Shown here: positions 15,304 to 24,658 of the stretch, piece after piece | How the letters are laid out: the number at the start of each line of letters is the position of its first letter | Position numbering within the stretch: the stretch's first letter is position 1 | Origin: Sphaerochaeta globosa str. Buddy | GTDB lineage: Bacteria; Spirochaetota; Spirochaetia; Sphaerochaetales; Sphaerochaetaceae | Assembly (NCBI RefSeq): GCF_000190435.1 | Contig: NC_015152.1 | Coordinates: 874,458 to 938,457, forward strand | Reading direction: 5' to 3' | Length of the DNA stretch: 64,000 nucleotides | Position numbers and translations under genes: made by a program | Notes under the pieces: generated by a model | Database searches by the model: none | Told to the model about the DNA's origin: nothing | What the model saw: only the letters and a program-made list of their open reading frames with translations

Positions 15304-18156
15304 GTGAAGGGAAAAAAGGGTCGTATATCGTTGCTCATCGGAATTCTGTGTCTGATCGGTACCCTTTTGGTGGCCGCTTTGGTCGTACTTCCTCTCTTTG
15401 GAGTAACGAATGCATTGTTGGTAAGAACCCATGTACTTTTAAGTCGCTTCTTTTCCTTTACGGTAGAGCCTTCACGATTCGGCCTGGTCCCCCTTGGCCT
15501 GCTTCTGCTTGTATGGACCATCATGATTTTCAGCTTTCGTTCCAAAAAAAAGTTCTCCTATATCCTTATACCCCTCACAGCCGTAATGACGTACACCTTG
15601 TACACCCTTTCCCATCTTCTGCAGGGAAGCAACAGACCGCTCTTTTCTTCTTTTCTGCAAGCCTCCTCGAGTGATCTGAGAAGCGCCTCCTTCAAGGTTG
15701 TACTGGCCTTTTTGGCTGAAACAGCCCTGTTTGTACTCTTCACCTTGCTCAGCGATGCATTGGATCGGTATCGCCTAGCCAAGCTTGAGCGGCAGGAGCG
15801 CCGAGAGCAGGCTTTGCAGCAGAAGAATGAGCAGGCTGCACAAAAACAGCAGGAAAAGGCAAAAAAGAGATCATTGTTCGGAACATTCAAGAACCATAAG
15901 AAGGAAGCAAAGGATCAGGGCGAAGAGGAAGATAGTGTCACACTGGTGAAAAAGCCGGTGGCAGTTGAAACGGTGGAGGAGGGCAATGAACTGGGACAAC
16001 AGCAGGTCAATTTCCCACCCATCGCTGAAGTGCCTTCCTTGGGCAGCCTTTCCAGGCGTAGACCTGCAATTTCCAAACCTTCGGAGAGGGAAGTAATCGA
16101 GGTTGATGAAATCCACGTTACAGGCAAAGTCAGCATCGGGGCACTCCATACCCTTACCGAAGAGAGAAAACGAAACAACGGGCTCTCATACCTTGAACGC
16201 AAGCAACTTGAACTTGAGCAGGCAAGGAAAGAAGAGAAACCCCAGCCGAAGGAGCAGGTGCAACTGTCAGGCTTTCTGCAGGGAGCTCTGGAAGCGGTAG
16301 GGAAGGCTCCCCAAAAGAAACTCGGCAGGAATGCCGAACCACGGGGCAAAGCCAAAGGCATGCTTGCAGAGGCTGTAGAGCAACAACAAACGAGGCAGGA
16401 TGAACCCGATGCTCCTGTTGGCGAGCCGGATGATAGCCACCTTAGCATTCGGGAGCGGATTCTCTCGGTGCAGTATGAGGAAAAACCCTCACAGCCTCTC
16501 TTCGCCCCTGAAAATCCCAGCCCGGTGGAAGCTTTGAAGCCTGTTACGCCTCCTTTAGTGGAGAAGCCTACCTTTGTGCAACCTACCTTCTTTGCCAGTC
16601 AGAGTACAGCCAAACCGATTAATGGTGGTTTCAGCGATGACATTCCACAACCAGTTGAAGTACTCGAGGATGAGGAAGACCTGCTCGAACCAACCAGCGG
16701 TGTTGGAGGCCTGAGTGGTAGTGCTTTGATCAATAAGGGCCGCTTAACCTATCAGTTTCCTTCAGATTCCATGCTGGTTACCTATCCAAAGGTTTCGGAT
16801 GTGATCGACGAGACCACCCTTAAACGAGGGGAAGTGCTTGTTTCAACCTTGATGCAATTCAACGTCAACGTTGAGCTGGTCAATATTGTGCGCGGTCCTA
16901 CGGTAACAATGTTTGAGTTGCTCCCCGCCCCGGGGGTGAGAGTGAATTCCATTGTCAACCTTGCGGATAATATTGCTCTCGCTTTGGCTGCCACCCAGGT
17001 ACGTATCGTTGCCCCTATTCCCGGCAAGTCCGCCGTTGGTGTGGAAATACCAAACCTTAAGCGTGATATTATCGGATTTCGGGAAATGCTTAGCTCGCTT
17101 CCCGATGGTTTTGGCATTCCGATGGTGCTGGGACGCAATCTGATGGGTGAGCCCATTGTCGTTGATGTAATCAAGGCACCCCACCTTCTGATCGCTGGAT
17201 CAACTGGGAGCGGAAAGAGTGTCTGCGTAAACTCCCTGATCTGTTCAGTGCTCTTCAGGCGCAGTCCCAAACAGGTGCGCATGATTCTTGTAGATCCGAA
17301 AATCGTTGAATTGAATATCTACAACGGTATTCCCCATCTGTTGACTCCGGTCATCACCGATGCAAAGAGAACCCTCAAGGCTCTTGATTTCTGTCTGTAT
17401 GAGATGGATAGGCGCTACAAATTGCTGCAGGGCATCAATGTACGAAATATCATCGGATACAATGAAAAGATTGAGACCAGTCGGATCGCCAGGGAGAAAC
17501 TCCCGTACATTTTGGTAGTCATCGATGAGTTTGCCGACCTGATGCACCTTGTCGGCAAGGACATGGAGAGCAAGGTCAGCCGCCTTGCAGCCATGAGCCG
17601 AGCAGTGGGAATCCATTTGGTTCTGGCTACCCAGCGTCCTTCGGTGGATGTCATCACCGGTGTTATCAAGAACAACATCCCCACCCGTATTGCTTTCGCG
17701 GTCACCAGTTCTACGGACAGCCGCATCATTCTTGATGAGCAGGGAGCTGACAAACTCCTTGGAAAAGGCGATATGCTCTATATGTCCAGCAGTAACCCGG
17801 CAGCTGAGCGCATCCAGGGTTCCTTCCTCAGCGACCATGAGGTCGAGGAAGTGGTGAAGTTCGTCTCAACCCAAGGGGTGCCGGATTTCATCGACGAATC
17901 CTTCTTCGAGGATGAGGAACAGAAAGCTTCAGAGTCGGAAAGTGAGGATGGAATCGATGCGAATGATGACGACGAGCTCATGCAGCGTGCCCTATCCATT
18001 ATTGTGGAGCGTAAGTGTGCCTCGGCATCCTACTTGCAGAGAAGATTGAAGATAGGGTACAACCGGGCTGCACGTCTGGTAGAACAGATGGAAGAGATGG
18101 GATATGTGGGACCTCCGAATGGAAGCAAGCCCCGCGAGTTGATCAAGTATCCCTGA
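15304..18156 (+). CDS. ftsK: DNA translocase FtsK/SpoIIIE
   Basis: The N-terminal ~150 residues hold about four membrane helices. A long charged linker rich in Glu, Lys, Gln and Pro (about 160-480) follows, then the RecA-like motor with Walker A GSTGSGKS (about residue 632) and Walker B YILVVIDEFADLM. The C-terminal winged-helix gamma domain (ALSIIVERKCASASYLQRRLKIGYNRAARL) reads KOPS-type polar sequences. It pumps chromosome termini through the division septum. A GTG start at 15304 is chosen because GGAGG lies eight bases upstream; this gives 950 residues. Confidence 0.93.
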   Translation: MKGKKGRISLLIGILCLIGTLLVAALVVLPLFGVTNALLVRTHVLLSRFFSFTVEPSRFGLVPLGLLLLVWTIMIFSFRSKKKFSYILIPLTAVMTYTLYTLSHLLQGSNRPLFSSFLQASSSDLRSASFKVVLAFLAETALFVLFTLLSDALDRYRLAKLERQERREQALQQKNEQAAQKQQEKAKKRSLFGTFKNHKKEAKDQGEEEDSVTLVKKPVAVETVEEGNELGQQQVNFPPIAEVPSLGSLSRRRPAISKPSEREVIEVDEIHVTGKVSIGALHTLTEERKRNNGLSYLERKQLELEQARKEEKPQPKEQVQLSGFLQGALEAVGKAPQKKLGRNAEPRGKAKGMLAEAVEQQQTRQDEPDAPVGEPDDSHLSIRERILSVQYEEKPSQPLFAPENPSPVEALKPVTPPLVEKPTFVQPTFFASQSTAKPINGGFSDDIPQPVEVLEDEEDLLEPTSGVGGLSGSALINKGRLTYQFPSDSMLVTYPKVSDVIDETTLKRGEVLVSTLMQFNVNVELVNIVRGPTVTMFELLPAPGVRVNSIVNLADNIALALAATQVRIVAPIPGKSAVGVEIPNLKRDIIGFREMLSSLPDGFGIPMVLGRNLMGEPIVVDVIKAPHLLIAGSTGSGKSVCVNSLICSVLFRRSPKQVRMILVDPKIVELNIYNGIPHLLTPVITDAKRTLKALDFCLYEMDRRYKLLQGINVRNIIGYNEKIETSRIAREKLPYILVVIDEFADLMHLVGKDMESKVSRLAAMSRAVGIHLVLATQRPSVDVITGVIKNNIPTRIAFAVTSSTDSRIILDEQGADKLLGKGDMLYMSSSNPAAERIQGSFLSDHEVEEVVKFVSTQGVPDFIDESFFEDEEQKASESESEDGIDANDDDELMQRALSIIVERKCASASYLQRRLKIGYNRAARLVEQMEEMGYVGPPNGSKPRELIKYP

Positions 18157-18168
18157 TAGGAGAAAGCG

Positions 18169-18981
18169 ATGGTAGGTGTTCACGCCATATACAATGGGAC
18201 GGTCATTCTTGCCAAGGATGCTGTTGTCGAGGTGACCCAACGGGAAGTCCAGTTTGGATTCTCTACCTATGAGGCACTACGGGTCATCAAAGGCCACGCC
18301 GTGCACCTTGAGGACCATCTGACCCGATTGGAGAATTCCTGCTTGGGCATCAAACTGGTCCACCCTTTTACAAAACAGCAAATCAGTACATGGGTGTATG
18401 ACCTGATTGAAAAGGATGCCATCCAAGAGGCGTCCTTGCGTATCCAGCTCTACGGGGGTACACAGCCGCAATTGTTTGTGTTGGCTAGTGCTTTGCTCTC
18501 CTATCCCGATACCCATTATACCCAGGGTGTCAAAGCCATTACTTTTTTGGGGGAGCGCCTCTATCCTTCCTGCAAAACCGGCAATCTGTTGCTCAATTAC
18601 ATGGCACTTGAAGAAGCCCGCAGCCAGGGTTGTTTTGAAGCCCTCTTGGTCGACCGTCACCAAAAGGTGTTGGAGGGGACGAGAAGCAATTTCTTTGCAT
18701 TCAAGGAAAAGAATCTTTATACAGCAGCAGACGAGCAGGTACTTCTGGGCATTACCCGCGATCGGGTGATCAAGGCTGCCCGTCAGTTGGGTTTCTCCGT
18801 GATTTTCGATGCGCCTGCAAAAGAGGATATCGCCGGTGGCCTCTATGATGAAGTCTTCATCAGTTCCACCAGTATGGCTGCAATGCCGCTAAGCCGGGTG
18901 GATGACCGCCTGTTCCCTGGACCCTTTGAAAAGACTCTGGCGATAACCAAGCTTGTCAGGGGCTGGGAACTCGACGATTGA
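18169..18981 (+). CDS. PLP-dependent class IV aminotransferase (IlvE / D-amino acid aminotransferase family)
   Basis: A 270-residue fold-type IV enzyme. The PLP lysine is Lys136 in SCKTGNLLLNYMALEEA, and EGTRSNFFAF carries the glutamate that binds the PLP ring nitrogen. The N-terminus YNGTVILAKDAVVEVTQREVQFGFSTYEALRV is typical. Members include branched-chain aminotransferase, D-amino acid aminotransferase and aminodeoxychorismate lyase. The short length and DAAT-like lysine region leave the substrate open. AGGAG precedes the ATG. It follows ftsK by 12 bases, and a hairpin ends the unit. Confidence 0.85.
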   Translation: MVGVHAIYNGTVILAKDAVVEVTQREVQFGFSTYEALRVIKGHAVHLEDHLTRLENSCLGIKLVHPFTKQQISTWVYDLIEKDAIQEASLRIQLYGGTQPQLFVLASALLSYPDTHYTQGVKAITFLGERLYPSCKTGNLLLNYMALEEARSQGCFEALLVDRHQKVLEGTRSNFFAFKEKNLYTAADEQVLLGITRDRVIKAARQLGFSVIFDAPAKEDIAGGLYDEVFISSTSMAAMPLSRVDDRLFPGPFEKTLAITKLVRGWELDD

Positions 18982-19029
18982 TAAACTACATCCACTGAGG
19001 TGGACAATTGTAGTAATTTCCTCTATCTT

Positions 19030-19064
19030 TAAAGAGAAGGGTCCTCCCGCGAGGTCTCTCTTTA
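19030..19064 (+). terminator. Hairpin, probable terminator after the aminotransferase gene
   Basis: TAAAGAGA pairs with TCTCTTTA around an inner CCTC-CCGC-GAGG stem. A run of T is embedded in the 3' arm rather than after it, so termination strength is uncertain. It separates the mnmE-to-aminotransferase block from the helicase gene. Confidence 0.5.
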
Positions 19065-19109
19065 TCTGTGTTACACAGCTATTTCTAGTAAAGGCGATAT
19101 ATAGTACCA

Positions 19110-20750
19110 ATGAAATTTATTGAATTACCCTTAAGTGAGCAAGTGCTCAAAGGCATTGAGGCTGCGGGTTTCACCGATTGTACGGAAGTACAAGAAAAGG
19201 TGCTTCCTATCAGTCTTTCCCATCGTGATGTCATGGCCCAGTCCAAGACTGGAAGCGGTAAAACCGCAGTGTATGTGCTGACCATCCTTCAGTCATTCGT
19301 AGAAGCCCAGAACCAGGGCAAAAGCAAGCCCAAAGCCCTGATCGTTGCCCCTACCAGAGAACTTGCCGTACAGATCGAGGAAGATACCCTCAAACTCGCT
19401 TCTGGAATGGACGACGTTTCGGTAGGGTGTTTTTTTGGCGGGGTAGGCTACGGCAAGCAGGATGAGATTCTGGAAAAAGGCTGTGACATTTTTGTTTGCA
19501 CCCCGGGTCGTATCCTCGACTACCAGAAAATGCACAAAATTGACTTCCGCCAGTTTGATATCTTCATCGTGGATGAGGCCGACCGTCTCTTCGATATGGG
19601 TTTCTATCCCGATATCCAGAAAATGTTCAGCCTCCTCAGAGCCTGCACCGATCGACAGACCATGCTTTTCTCCGCCACTTTGGGTACCAAAGTCCGCAAT
19701 CTTGCTTGGTCCTTTATGAACGAGCCGGTCGAACTTGAAGTGCAACCCGAAGAAATTACAGTAAAAGCCATTACCCAGGAACTTTTTCACATCTCCAAGG
19801 ACCAAAAGTTCGGTCTCTTTCTGAAGTTGATGAAAAAAGAGAATCCTGAGAACTGCCTGATTTTTACCAACACCAAGGCCCGCTGCATCGAAGTTGCCAA
19901 GCGCCTTTCGCTCAACGGCTATCCCACCAAATACCTGATGGGTGACCTTCCCCAGACAAAGCGCCTTCAGACCATCGAACGGATGAAGGATGGCAAGATC
20001 AAGTTCCTTGTTGCCACCGACGTTGCCGCCCGTGGTCTGCAAATCGATGACTTGCAGCTGGTAGTCAACTATGACATCCCCGATGACTTTGAGAGCTATG
20101 TGCACCGTATCGGCCGAACAGCCAGGGCTGGTAAAAGCGGGAAGTCCATCACATTGGCAGACGAAGAGTATGTATTCAATCTTGAACCCATCGAAAACTA
20201 CATCCAGATGAAAATTCCGGTTATCTGGCCCGAGGAAGGTGAACTCCCTGAGGTCGTGGATGCCAGTGCTTCCTATTCGTTCCGTGATCTGGTTAGCAAT
20301 GACGAGTACGCACCTTCATCAGCTCGACCGAGAAATGGGGCCGCCCCGAGAGGTAGAAAAGGTCCGCTTCCGCTACGAAGAGGTTCTGAACAACGTTCCG
20401 ATCGCCCCGATCGTCCCCGTCCTCCAAGACGGGCTGACGAAACTGTTGCAAGCAGACCCAGAAGAGCTGAGCAAGAGCAGGCCAGACCGACCGAGACCAG
20501 GCGCAGGCGTCCTGGTTCCAAGAGCTATGCAGAGATTCAGAATCTCTCCCTGGAAGAGAGATTGGCCTACTATAAGCAGCAGTATCAGAATGAGGGAGGT
20601 CAAAGTGGACCTTCTCAGGCTACTACACAGGTTCCTAGGACACCGGTGAAGAAGGTTGCTGCCATGACAGTAGCGAAGGAGCAGGATCAGAGTAAGAGTC
20701 CACAGAAGAAACTTGGATTTTTTGCTCGATTGTTCAGGAGGAAGAAGTAG
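19110..20750 (+). CDS. DEAD-box ATP-dependent RNA helicase (RhlE/CsdA type) with charged C-terminal tail
   Basis: Core motifs appear in order: Q motif region FTDCTEVQEKVLPI, Walker A AQSKTGSGKT, PTRELAVQ, VDEADRLFDMGF (DEAD), SAT, and HRIGRTARAG (motif VI). The core ends near residue 370. The remaining ~175 residues are low-complexity, rich in Arg, Pro, Gly and Gln, and end in FFARLFRRKK; such tails bind RNA or ribosomes. The function is RNA unwinding in ribosome assembly or mRNA decay. AAAGG is 13 bases before the ATG. The ABC exporter gene starts one base after its stop. Confidence 0.92.
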   Translation: MKFIELPLSEQVLKGIEAAGFTDCTEVQEKVLPISLSHRDVMAQSKTGSGKTAVYVLTILQSFVEAQNQGKSKPKALIVAPTRELAVQIEEDTLKLASGMDDVSVGCFFGGVGYGKQDEILEKGCDIFVCTPGRILDYQKMHKIDFRQFDIFIVDEADRLFDMGFYPDIQKMFSLLRACTDRQTMLFSATLGTKVRNLAWSFMNEPVELEVQPEEITVKAITQELFHISKDQKFGLFLKLMKKENPENCLIFTNTKARCIEVAKRLSLNGYPTKYLMGDLPQTKRLQTIERMKDGKIKFLVATDVAARGLQIDDLQLVVNYDIPDDFESYVHRIGRTARAGKSGKSITLADEEYVFNLEPIENYIQMKIPVIWPEEGELPEVVDASASYSFRDLVSNDEYAPSSARPRNGAAPRGRKGPLPLRRGSEQRSDRPDRPRPPRRADETVASRPRRAEQEQARPTETRRRRPGSKSYAEIQNLSLEERLAYYKQQYQNEGGQSGPSQATTQVPRTPVKKVAAMTVAKEQDQSKSPQKKLGFFARLFRRKK

Positions 20751-20751
20751 G

Positions 20752-22470
20752 ATGCTCAAACGGTTTGCTGCCTACTATCGCCCCTACAAGGGGCTTTTCT
20801 TTCTGGATATCGGGGTGGCAATCCTTGCATCTGCTCTGTCCATTCTGTTTCCGAGCCTGACCAGACAATTGCTTCGCGTCGAAATTCCCCAGAAGAATCT
20901 TGAGCACATGCTCATAATTTTTGCCCTGATGCTGATCATCTACATGTTGCAGGCCGTCTGCCAATACATCCGAGTCACCTGGGGTCACATCCTGGGTGTG
21001 AGGATGGAGACGGATATGCGCAGTGAGTTGTTTGCCCATTTGCAGAAACTCTCCTTCGGCTACTTCGACAGGACCAAGACCGGACATATGATGAGCCGCA
21101 TCACCAACGACCTTTTTCAGATTACCGAGATGGCCCATCATGCCCCTGAGGATTTGATCATCAGCGTGGCAACGATTGTAGGTTCATACATCCTGATGTT
21201 CAGTTACAGTGTTCCCCTGGCTTTCATCTCACTCATCCCGTTTCCTATCATAGTCTTTTACGGGGTGTATTACGGTCGGAGAATGAAGGCCACATTCCGC
21301 AAGGTACGTACCACGGTTGCCGACGTGAACAGCAATGTCGAAAACTCATTGATGGGAATCCGTGAAGTCAAATCCTTTGCAAGGGAGTCCTACCAGGAAC
21401 AAAAGTTCAATCAGGTAAACGATGTACTGCGCGACAGCAAAATGGAGCAGTACAAGGTTATGGGCCGCTATCACTCGGTTATCGGTTTCTTTAGGGATCT
21501 CTACTACTTCTGCACCATTGCCGGCGGGGCCGTCCTGATTTTCATGGGCAAGGTCGAATCCTACGATCTGGTAACTTTCATTCTGTATGTAGGGGTGGTG
21601 CTCCCTCCCATAGACCGGCTGATCAACTTCACTGAACAACTGCAGCAGGGCATGGCCAGCTTTGAACGCTTTACCCAGGTCATGGATGAGCATCCTGGCA
21701 TTACCGATGTGAAGGATGCCAAGGATTTGAAGGTAAAAGAGGGGACGGTGCGCTTCGAGCATGTCTCGTTTGCCTATGAAAACTCACCGGAGCTTATCCT
21801 CAAGGATATCGATGTTTCCATTCCCGGTGGCTCCACCATTGCCTTGGTGGGAGAGTCGGGTGCCGGCAAGAGCACCTTTGCTTCCCTGCTTCCGCGATTC
21901 TATGAACCCAAGATGGGCAGAATTCTTATCGATGGTCAGGATATCAAGCAAATCAGGCAAAATTCACTGCGTCAGCATATTGGTTTTGTACAGCAGAATA
22001 TTTTTCTCTTTGATGACACAATCCGGGAGAATCTGAAGTACGGAAAAGTGGATGCAACCGATGAACAGCTCTGGGCAGCCCTGGATGCCGCCAACCTCGG
22101 CAATTTTGTTCGTTCTCTTCCTCTCGCCTTGGATACTCAGGTGGGGGAACGGGGGACGCTGCTCAGCGGTGGACAGAAGCAACGCATCTCCATCGCCCGT
22201 GTGTTCTTGAAGAATCCTTCCATTCTAATTTTTGACGAGGCTACCAGCAGCCTTGATACCGAAAGTGAAGAGCTTATAACCGAAGCCTTTGCCCGTCTTT
22301 CGGTCGGAAGGACAGCTATTGTCATTGCCCATCGGCTGACAACGGTGAAGAATGCCGATTGCATCTTGGTCCTCGATGAGGGTACACTGGTTGAGTCTGG
22401 AACGCATGCCGAGCTGTTGGAAATGAATGGCCAGTACGCAAAACTCTATAAAACACAGGACTTTTCCTAA
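20752..22470 (+). CDS. ABC exporter, fused membrane and ATPase domains (MsbA/YknV-like)
   Basis: A 572-residue half-transporter. About six membrane helices in residues 1-310 are followed by an ATPase domain with Walker A GESGAGKST, signature LLSGGQKQR, Walker B ILIFDEATSSLD and switch histidine IAHRL. It works as a homodimer exporting lipids, drugs or peptides. AGGAGG upstream supports the ATG at 20752, one base after the helicase stop. The following gene is a PlsC-type acyltransferase, so a lipid substrate is possible but not shown. Confidence 0.88.
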   Translation: MLKRFAAYYRPYKGLFFLDIGVAILASALSILFPSLTRQLLRVEIPQKNLEHMLIIFALMLIIYMLQAVCQYIRVTWGHILGVRMETDMRSELFAHLQKLSFGYFDRTKTGHMMSRITNDLFQITEMAHHAPEDLIISVATIVGSYILMFSYSVPLAFISLIPFPIIVFYGVYYGRRMKATFRKVRTTVADVNSNVENSLMGIREVKSFARESYQEQKFNQVNDVLRDSKMEQYKVMGRYHSVIGFFRDLYYFCTIAGGAVLIFMGKVESYDLVTFILYVGVVLPPIDRLINFTEQLQQGMASFERFTQVMDEHPGITDVKDAKDLKVKEGTVRFEHVSFAYENSPELILKDIDVSIPGGSTIALVGESGAGKSTFASLLPRFYEPKMGRILIDGQDIKQIRQNSLRQHIGFVQQNIFLFDDTIRENLKYGKVDATDEQLWAALDAANLGNFVRSLPLALDTQVGERGTLLSGGQKQRISIARVFLKNPSILIFDEATSSLDTESEELITEAFARLSVGRTAIVIAHRLTTVKNADCILVLDEGTLVESGTHAELLEMNGQYAKLYKTQDFS

Positions 22471-22485
22471 CGTGGAGGAGATCGC

Positions 22486-23226
22486 ATGAGAAAAATACGC
22501 ATTGTATTTGCAGCATTGTTCATCATTCCAATTTTAATTCTCTCCTTGGTATATGCCTTCCTACCGGCTCTTTTTCTCCGACTTTTTAAGCTCAAGGATG
22601 CAGAAAATCGCCATCTTGCGCGGTGCGGTCATTTCATCGGCAACAGCATCCTCTTCTTTTTAGGGGTGACGGTGCATGTGGACGGCAAGGAGAACCTTCC
22701 GCCTACCGGTACCATCTGTTTTGTGGCCAATCACCAGAGTCTGCTCGATATTGTCGCCTTTGTTGGTCCTGCACATTTGTGGGCTACCATTCTTGCAAAG
22801 GCTGAAGTGAAGAAAATACCCATCATCAATCTTTGGTGCTATGCCCTCGGCTGCATCTTCATTGACCGTAAAAGCCCCCACGACGCCATCAAGGCCATCC
22901 TCAAGGGTGTTGAGCAGCTCAAGCAAGGGCGGAGCATGCTCGTTTTTCCTGAGGGGACGAGAAGCAAGAGCGGTCGTATCGGGGAACTGAAAAATGGGAG
23001 TCTTAAACTTGCTACCCGGTCCAAAACCGATATAGTACCCATCACCATCAAGGGTCTGCGCGCAGGGTTCGAGCATTTGAAAGGATGCAAAAGGGTGCAT
23101 GCCTATGTATCCGTTGGAAAGCCCATTCCTACCGCCGGCCTGAGCAATGAGGAAATTGCAACACTCCACGAAGTGGTCTATGGGACCATCGCCAAACGGT
23201 TTGACGAGCTTCCCGGCCAAGTTTAG
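22486..23226 (+). CDS. plsC: 1-acyl-sn-glycerol-3-phosphate acyltransferase
   Basis: A 246-residue PlsC-family protein with one N-terminal membrane helix (about 5-28), the catalytic NHQSLLD (HX4D, near residue 84) and FPEGTRSKSGRI (substrate-phosphate binding). It acylates lysophosphatidic acid at the inner membrane to form phosphatidic acid. GGAGGAG precedes the ATG. It lies between an ABC exporter and the ECF transporter genes, seven bases before the ATPase start, suggesting one long operon from 19110. Confidence 0.88.
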   Translation: MRKIRIVFAALFIIPILILSLVYAFLPALFLRLFKLKDAENRHLARCGHFIGNSILFFLGVTVHVDGKENLPPTGTICFVANHQSLLDIVAFVGPAHLWATILAKAEVKKIPIINLWCYALGCIFIDRKSPHDAIKAILKGVEQLKQGRSMLVFPEGTRSKSGRIGELKNGSLKLATRSKTDIVPITIKGLRAGFEHLKGCKRVHAYVSVGKPIPTAGLSNEEIATLHEVVYGTIAKRFDELPGQV

Positions 23227-23233
23227 GCTGCGT

Positions 23234-24658
23234 ATGCAACACGCCCTTCATATTTCCAATCTCGAATTCACCTACCGCTCCTGGAAAGAAGAGGAATGTG
23301 ACAGTTTGTTCAGCAATCTCTCCCTCAAGCTGGGCGAGGGGAGTAAAACATTGCTGCTTGCCCCATTCAACAAGGGCAAGACCACCTTGGCAAAAATTAT
23401 CTGCGGGGTGTGCCCGAAATATTTTCCAGGCAACTTGCGTGGAACCATCAGCCTGTTCGGCCGCAATCTTTCCACGCTCGAACCCTGGGACCTGCTTACG
23501 TCTTGTTCCTATGTATCCCAAAATCCTCAAGAACAGTTTGTAGCCACCTCGGTTGAGGAGGAGCTTGCATTCGGGTTGGAGTCTCTGGGACTGAGTCGCA
23601 GCGAAATGAAAGAACGCATTGATGCGGCGCTCGGGCATTGGGGACTGGAGTCGCTTCGAACCTCAAGTCAACAGGAACTCAGTGGGGGGGAGCGCAAGCG
23701 AGTATTGCTTGCAGTCCAGGAAGTGCTTCAGGCACGCCTGTGGATTCTGGATGAGGCGTTTGATGATCTGGACCAAACATGGCGTGACCAACTGAGAAAG
23801 ACCATCCAGGAGTCGGACAATACCATTTTGGTACTTGCCAGCCGCTACCTCCAGGAATTCTCGGATCTTTTTGATCAAGTGGTGCTTCTTGACCAAAAGC
23901 GCATCCATACCCCGGCTTTTGATGCATTGCTTCCCCGGTTTTCCCGTCTCTGTGGGGACGACCTTCCCAGCCCTTTGGATGGGCAGGTACTGGATTCCTG
24001 TAAAAAACACACGCTATCATGCATCGATTTACAAGCTCAGCGAAAAAGGTTGAGTACTCTGCAAGGCCAAATGTTCAGCCTGAGCGTTCCGAATTTCCAT
24101 CTGGATAGTGGGGAACTCGTTACATTGGTAGGACCGAACGGCAGCGGAAAGAGTTCGTTTTCTCGCCTGCTTTGCGGCTTGGACGATCCAATAAGCGGTG
24201 CTGTCTGTATCGATGGGCAGCCTTTCACCTCCAAGGAGCTCTCCAAGAAGGTGGGGTATTTATTCCAGAACCCTGACCTCCAAATATTCCTCCCGACTGT
24301 TGAGGAGGAACTCTCCTGGTCGTTGAAACGGCGCAAGGACTTGAAGCCCGAGGAAATGAGAAGCCGAGTCTCAGAGTGCGCCGACCTGTTCGGCCTCAAG
24401 CTCGGTGATACCCCCACTACCATGAGCTATCCACTCAGAAAAGCTCTGCAGGCAGCTGTCTACTTTCTCCTTGACCGGCCGTTCTATGTGCTGGATGAAC
24501 TCGATAGCTCGCTGACGTATAACAGCGCGCTTTCCATAATTGCTAGGCTGCGCCAGAAGGGTGCGGGCTTGTTGCTTATCACCCACGACCGTCAATTCGC
24601 CAGAGGTATCGCCCAACGCGGCTACGGCATCGGGGATGGAAGGATGGCTAGCCTATGA
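23234..24658 (+). CDS. Energy-coupling factor ATPase: two ABC domains in one chain, asymmetrically degenerate
   Basis: The 474-residue chain holds two ABC domains and supplies the ECF importer encoded downstream. Domain 1 has Walker A (43-50, NKGKT), a good signature LSGGERKR (149-156) and Glu174 in Walker B, but the switch-loop histidine is missing (VLASRY, about 200-205). Domain 2 has Walker A GPNGSGKSS (300-308), Glu422 and the switch histidine His451 (ITHD), but its signature is replaced by MSYPLRK (397-403). In the head-to-tail arrangement of ABC domains this gives one complete and one defective ATP site. The start ATG has only a weak ribosome site after the plsC stop. The ecfT start overlaps its stop (ATGA). 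Confidence 0.88.
   Translation: MQHALHISNLEFTYRSWKEEECDSLFSNLSLKLGEGSKTLLLAPFNKGKTTLAKIICGVCPKYFPGNLRGTISLFGRNLSTLEPWDLLTSCSYVSQNPQEQFVATSVEEELAFGLESLGLSRSEMKERIDAALGHWGLESLRTSSQQELSGGERKRVLLAVQEVLQARLWILDEAFDDLDQTWRDQLRKTIQESDNTILVLASRYLQEFSDLFDQVVLLDQKRIHTPAFDALLPRFSRLCGDDLPSPLDGQVLDSCKKHTLSCIDLQAQRKRLSTLQGQMFSLSVPNFHLDSGELVTLVGPNGSGKSSFSRLLCGLDDPISGAVCIDGQPFTSKELSKKVGYLFQNPDLQIFLPTVEEELSWSLKRRKDLKPEEMRSRVSECADLFGLKLGDTPTTMSYPLRKALQAAVYFLLDRPFYVLDELDSSLTYNSALSIIARLRQKGAGLLLITHDRQFARGIAQRGYGIGDGRMASL

Noticed and set aside
19077-19112. A third strong leaderless start at the DEAD-box helicase (TATAGT four bases before the ATG).
   Set aside because: The gap is too short for a start at the ATG, no -35 fits, and a usable AAAGG ribosome site lies upstream.
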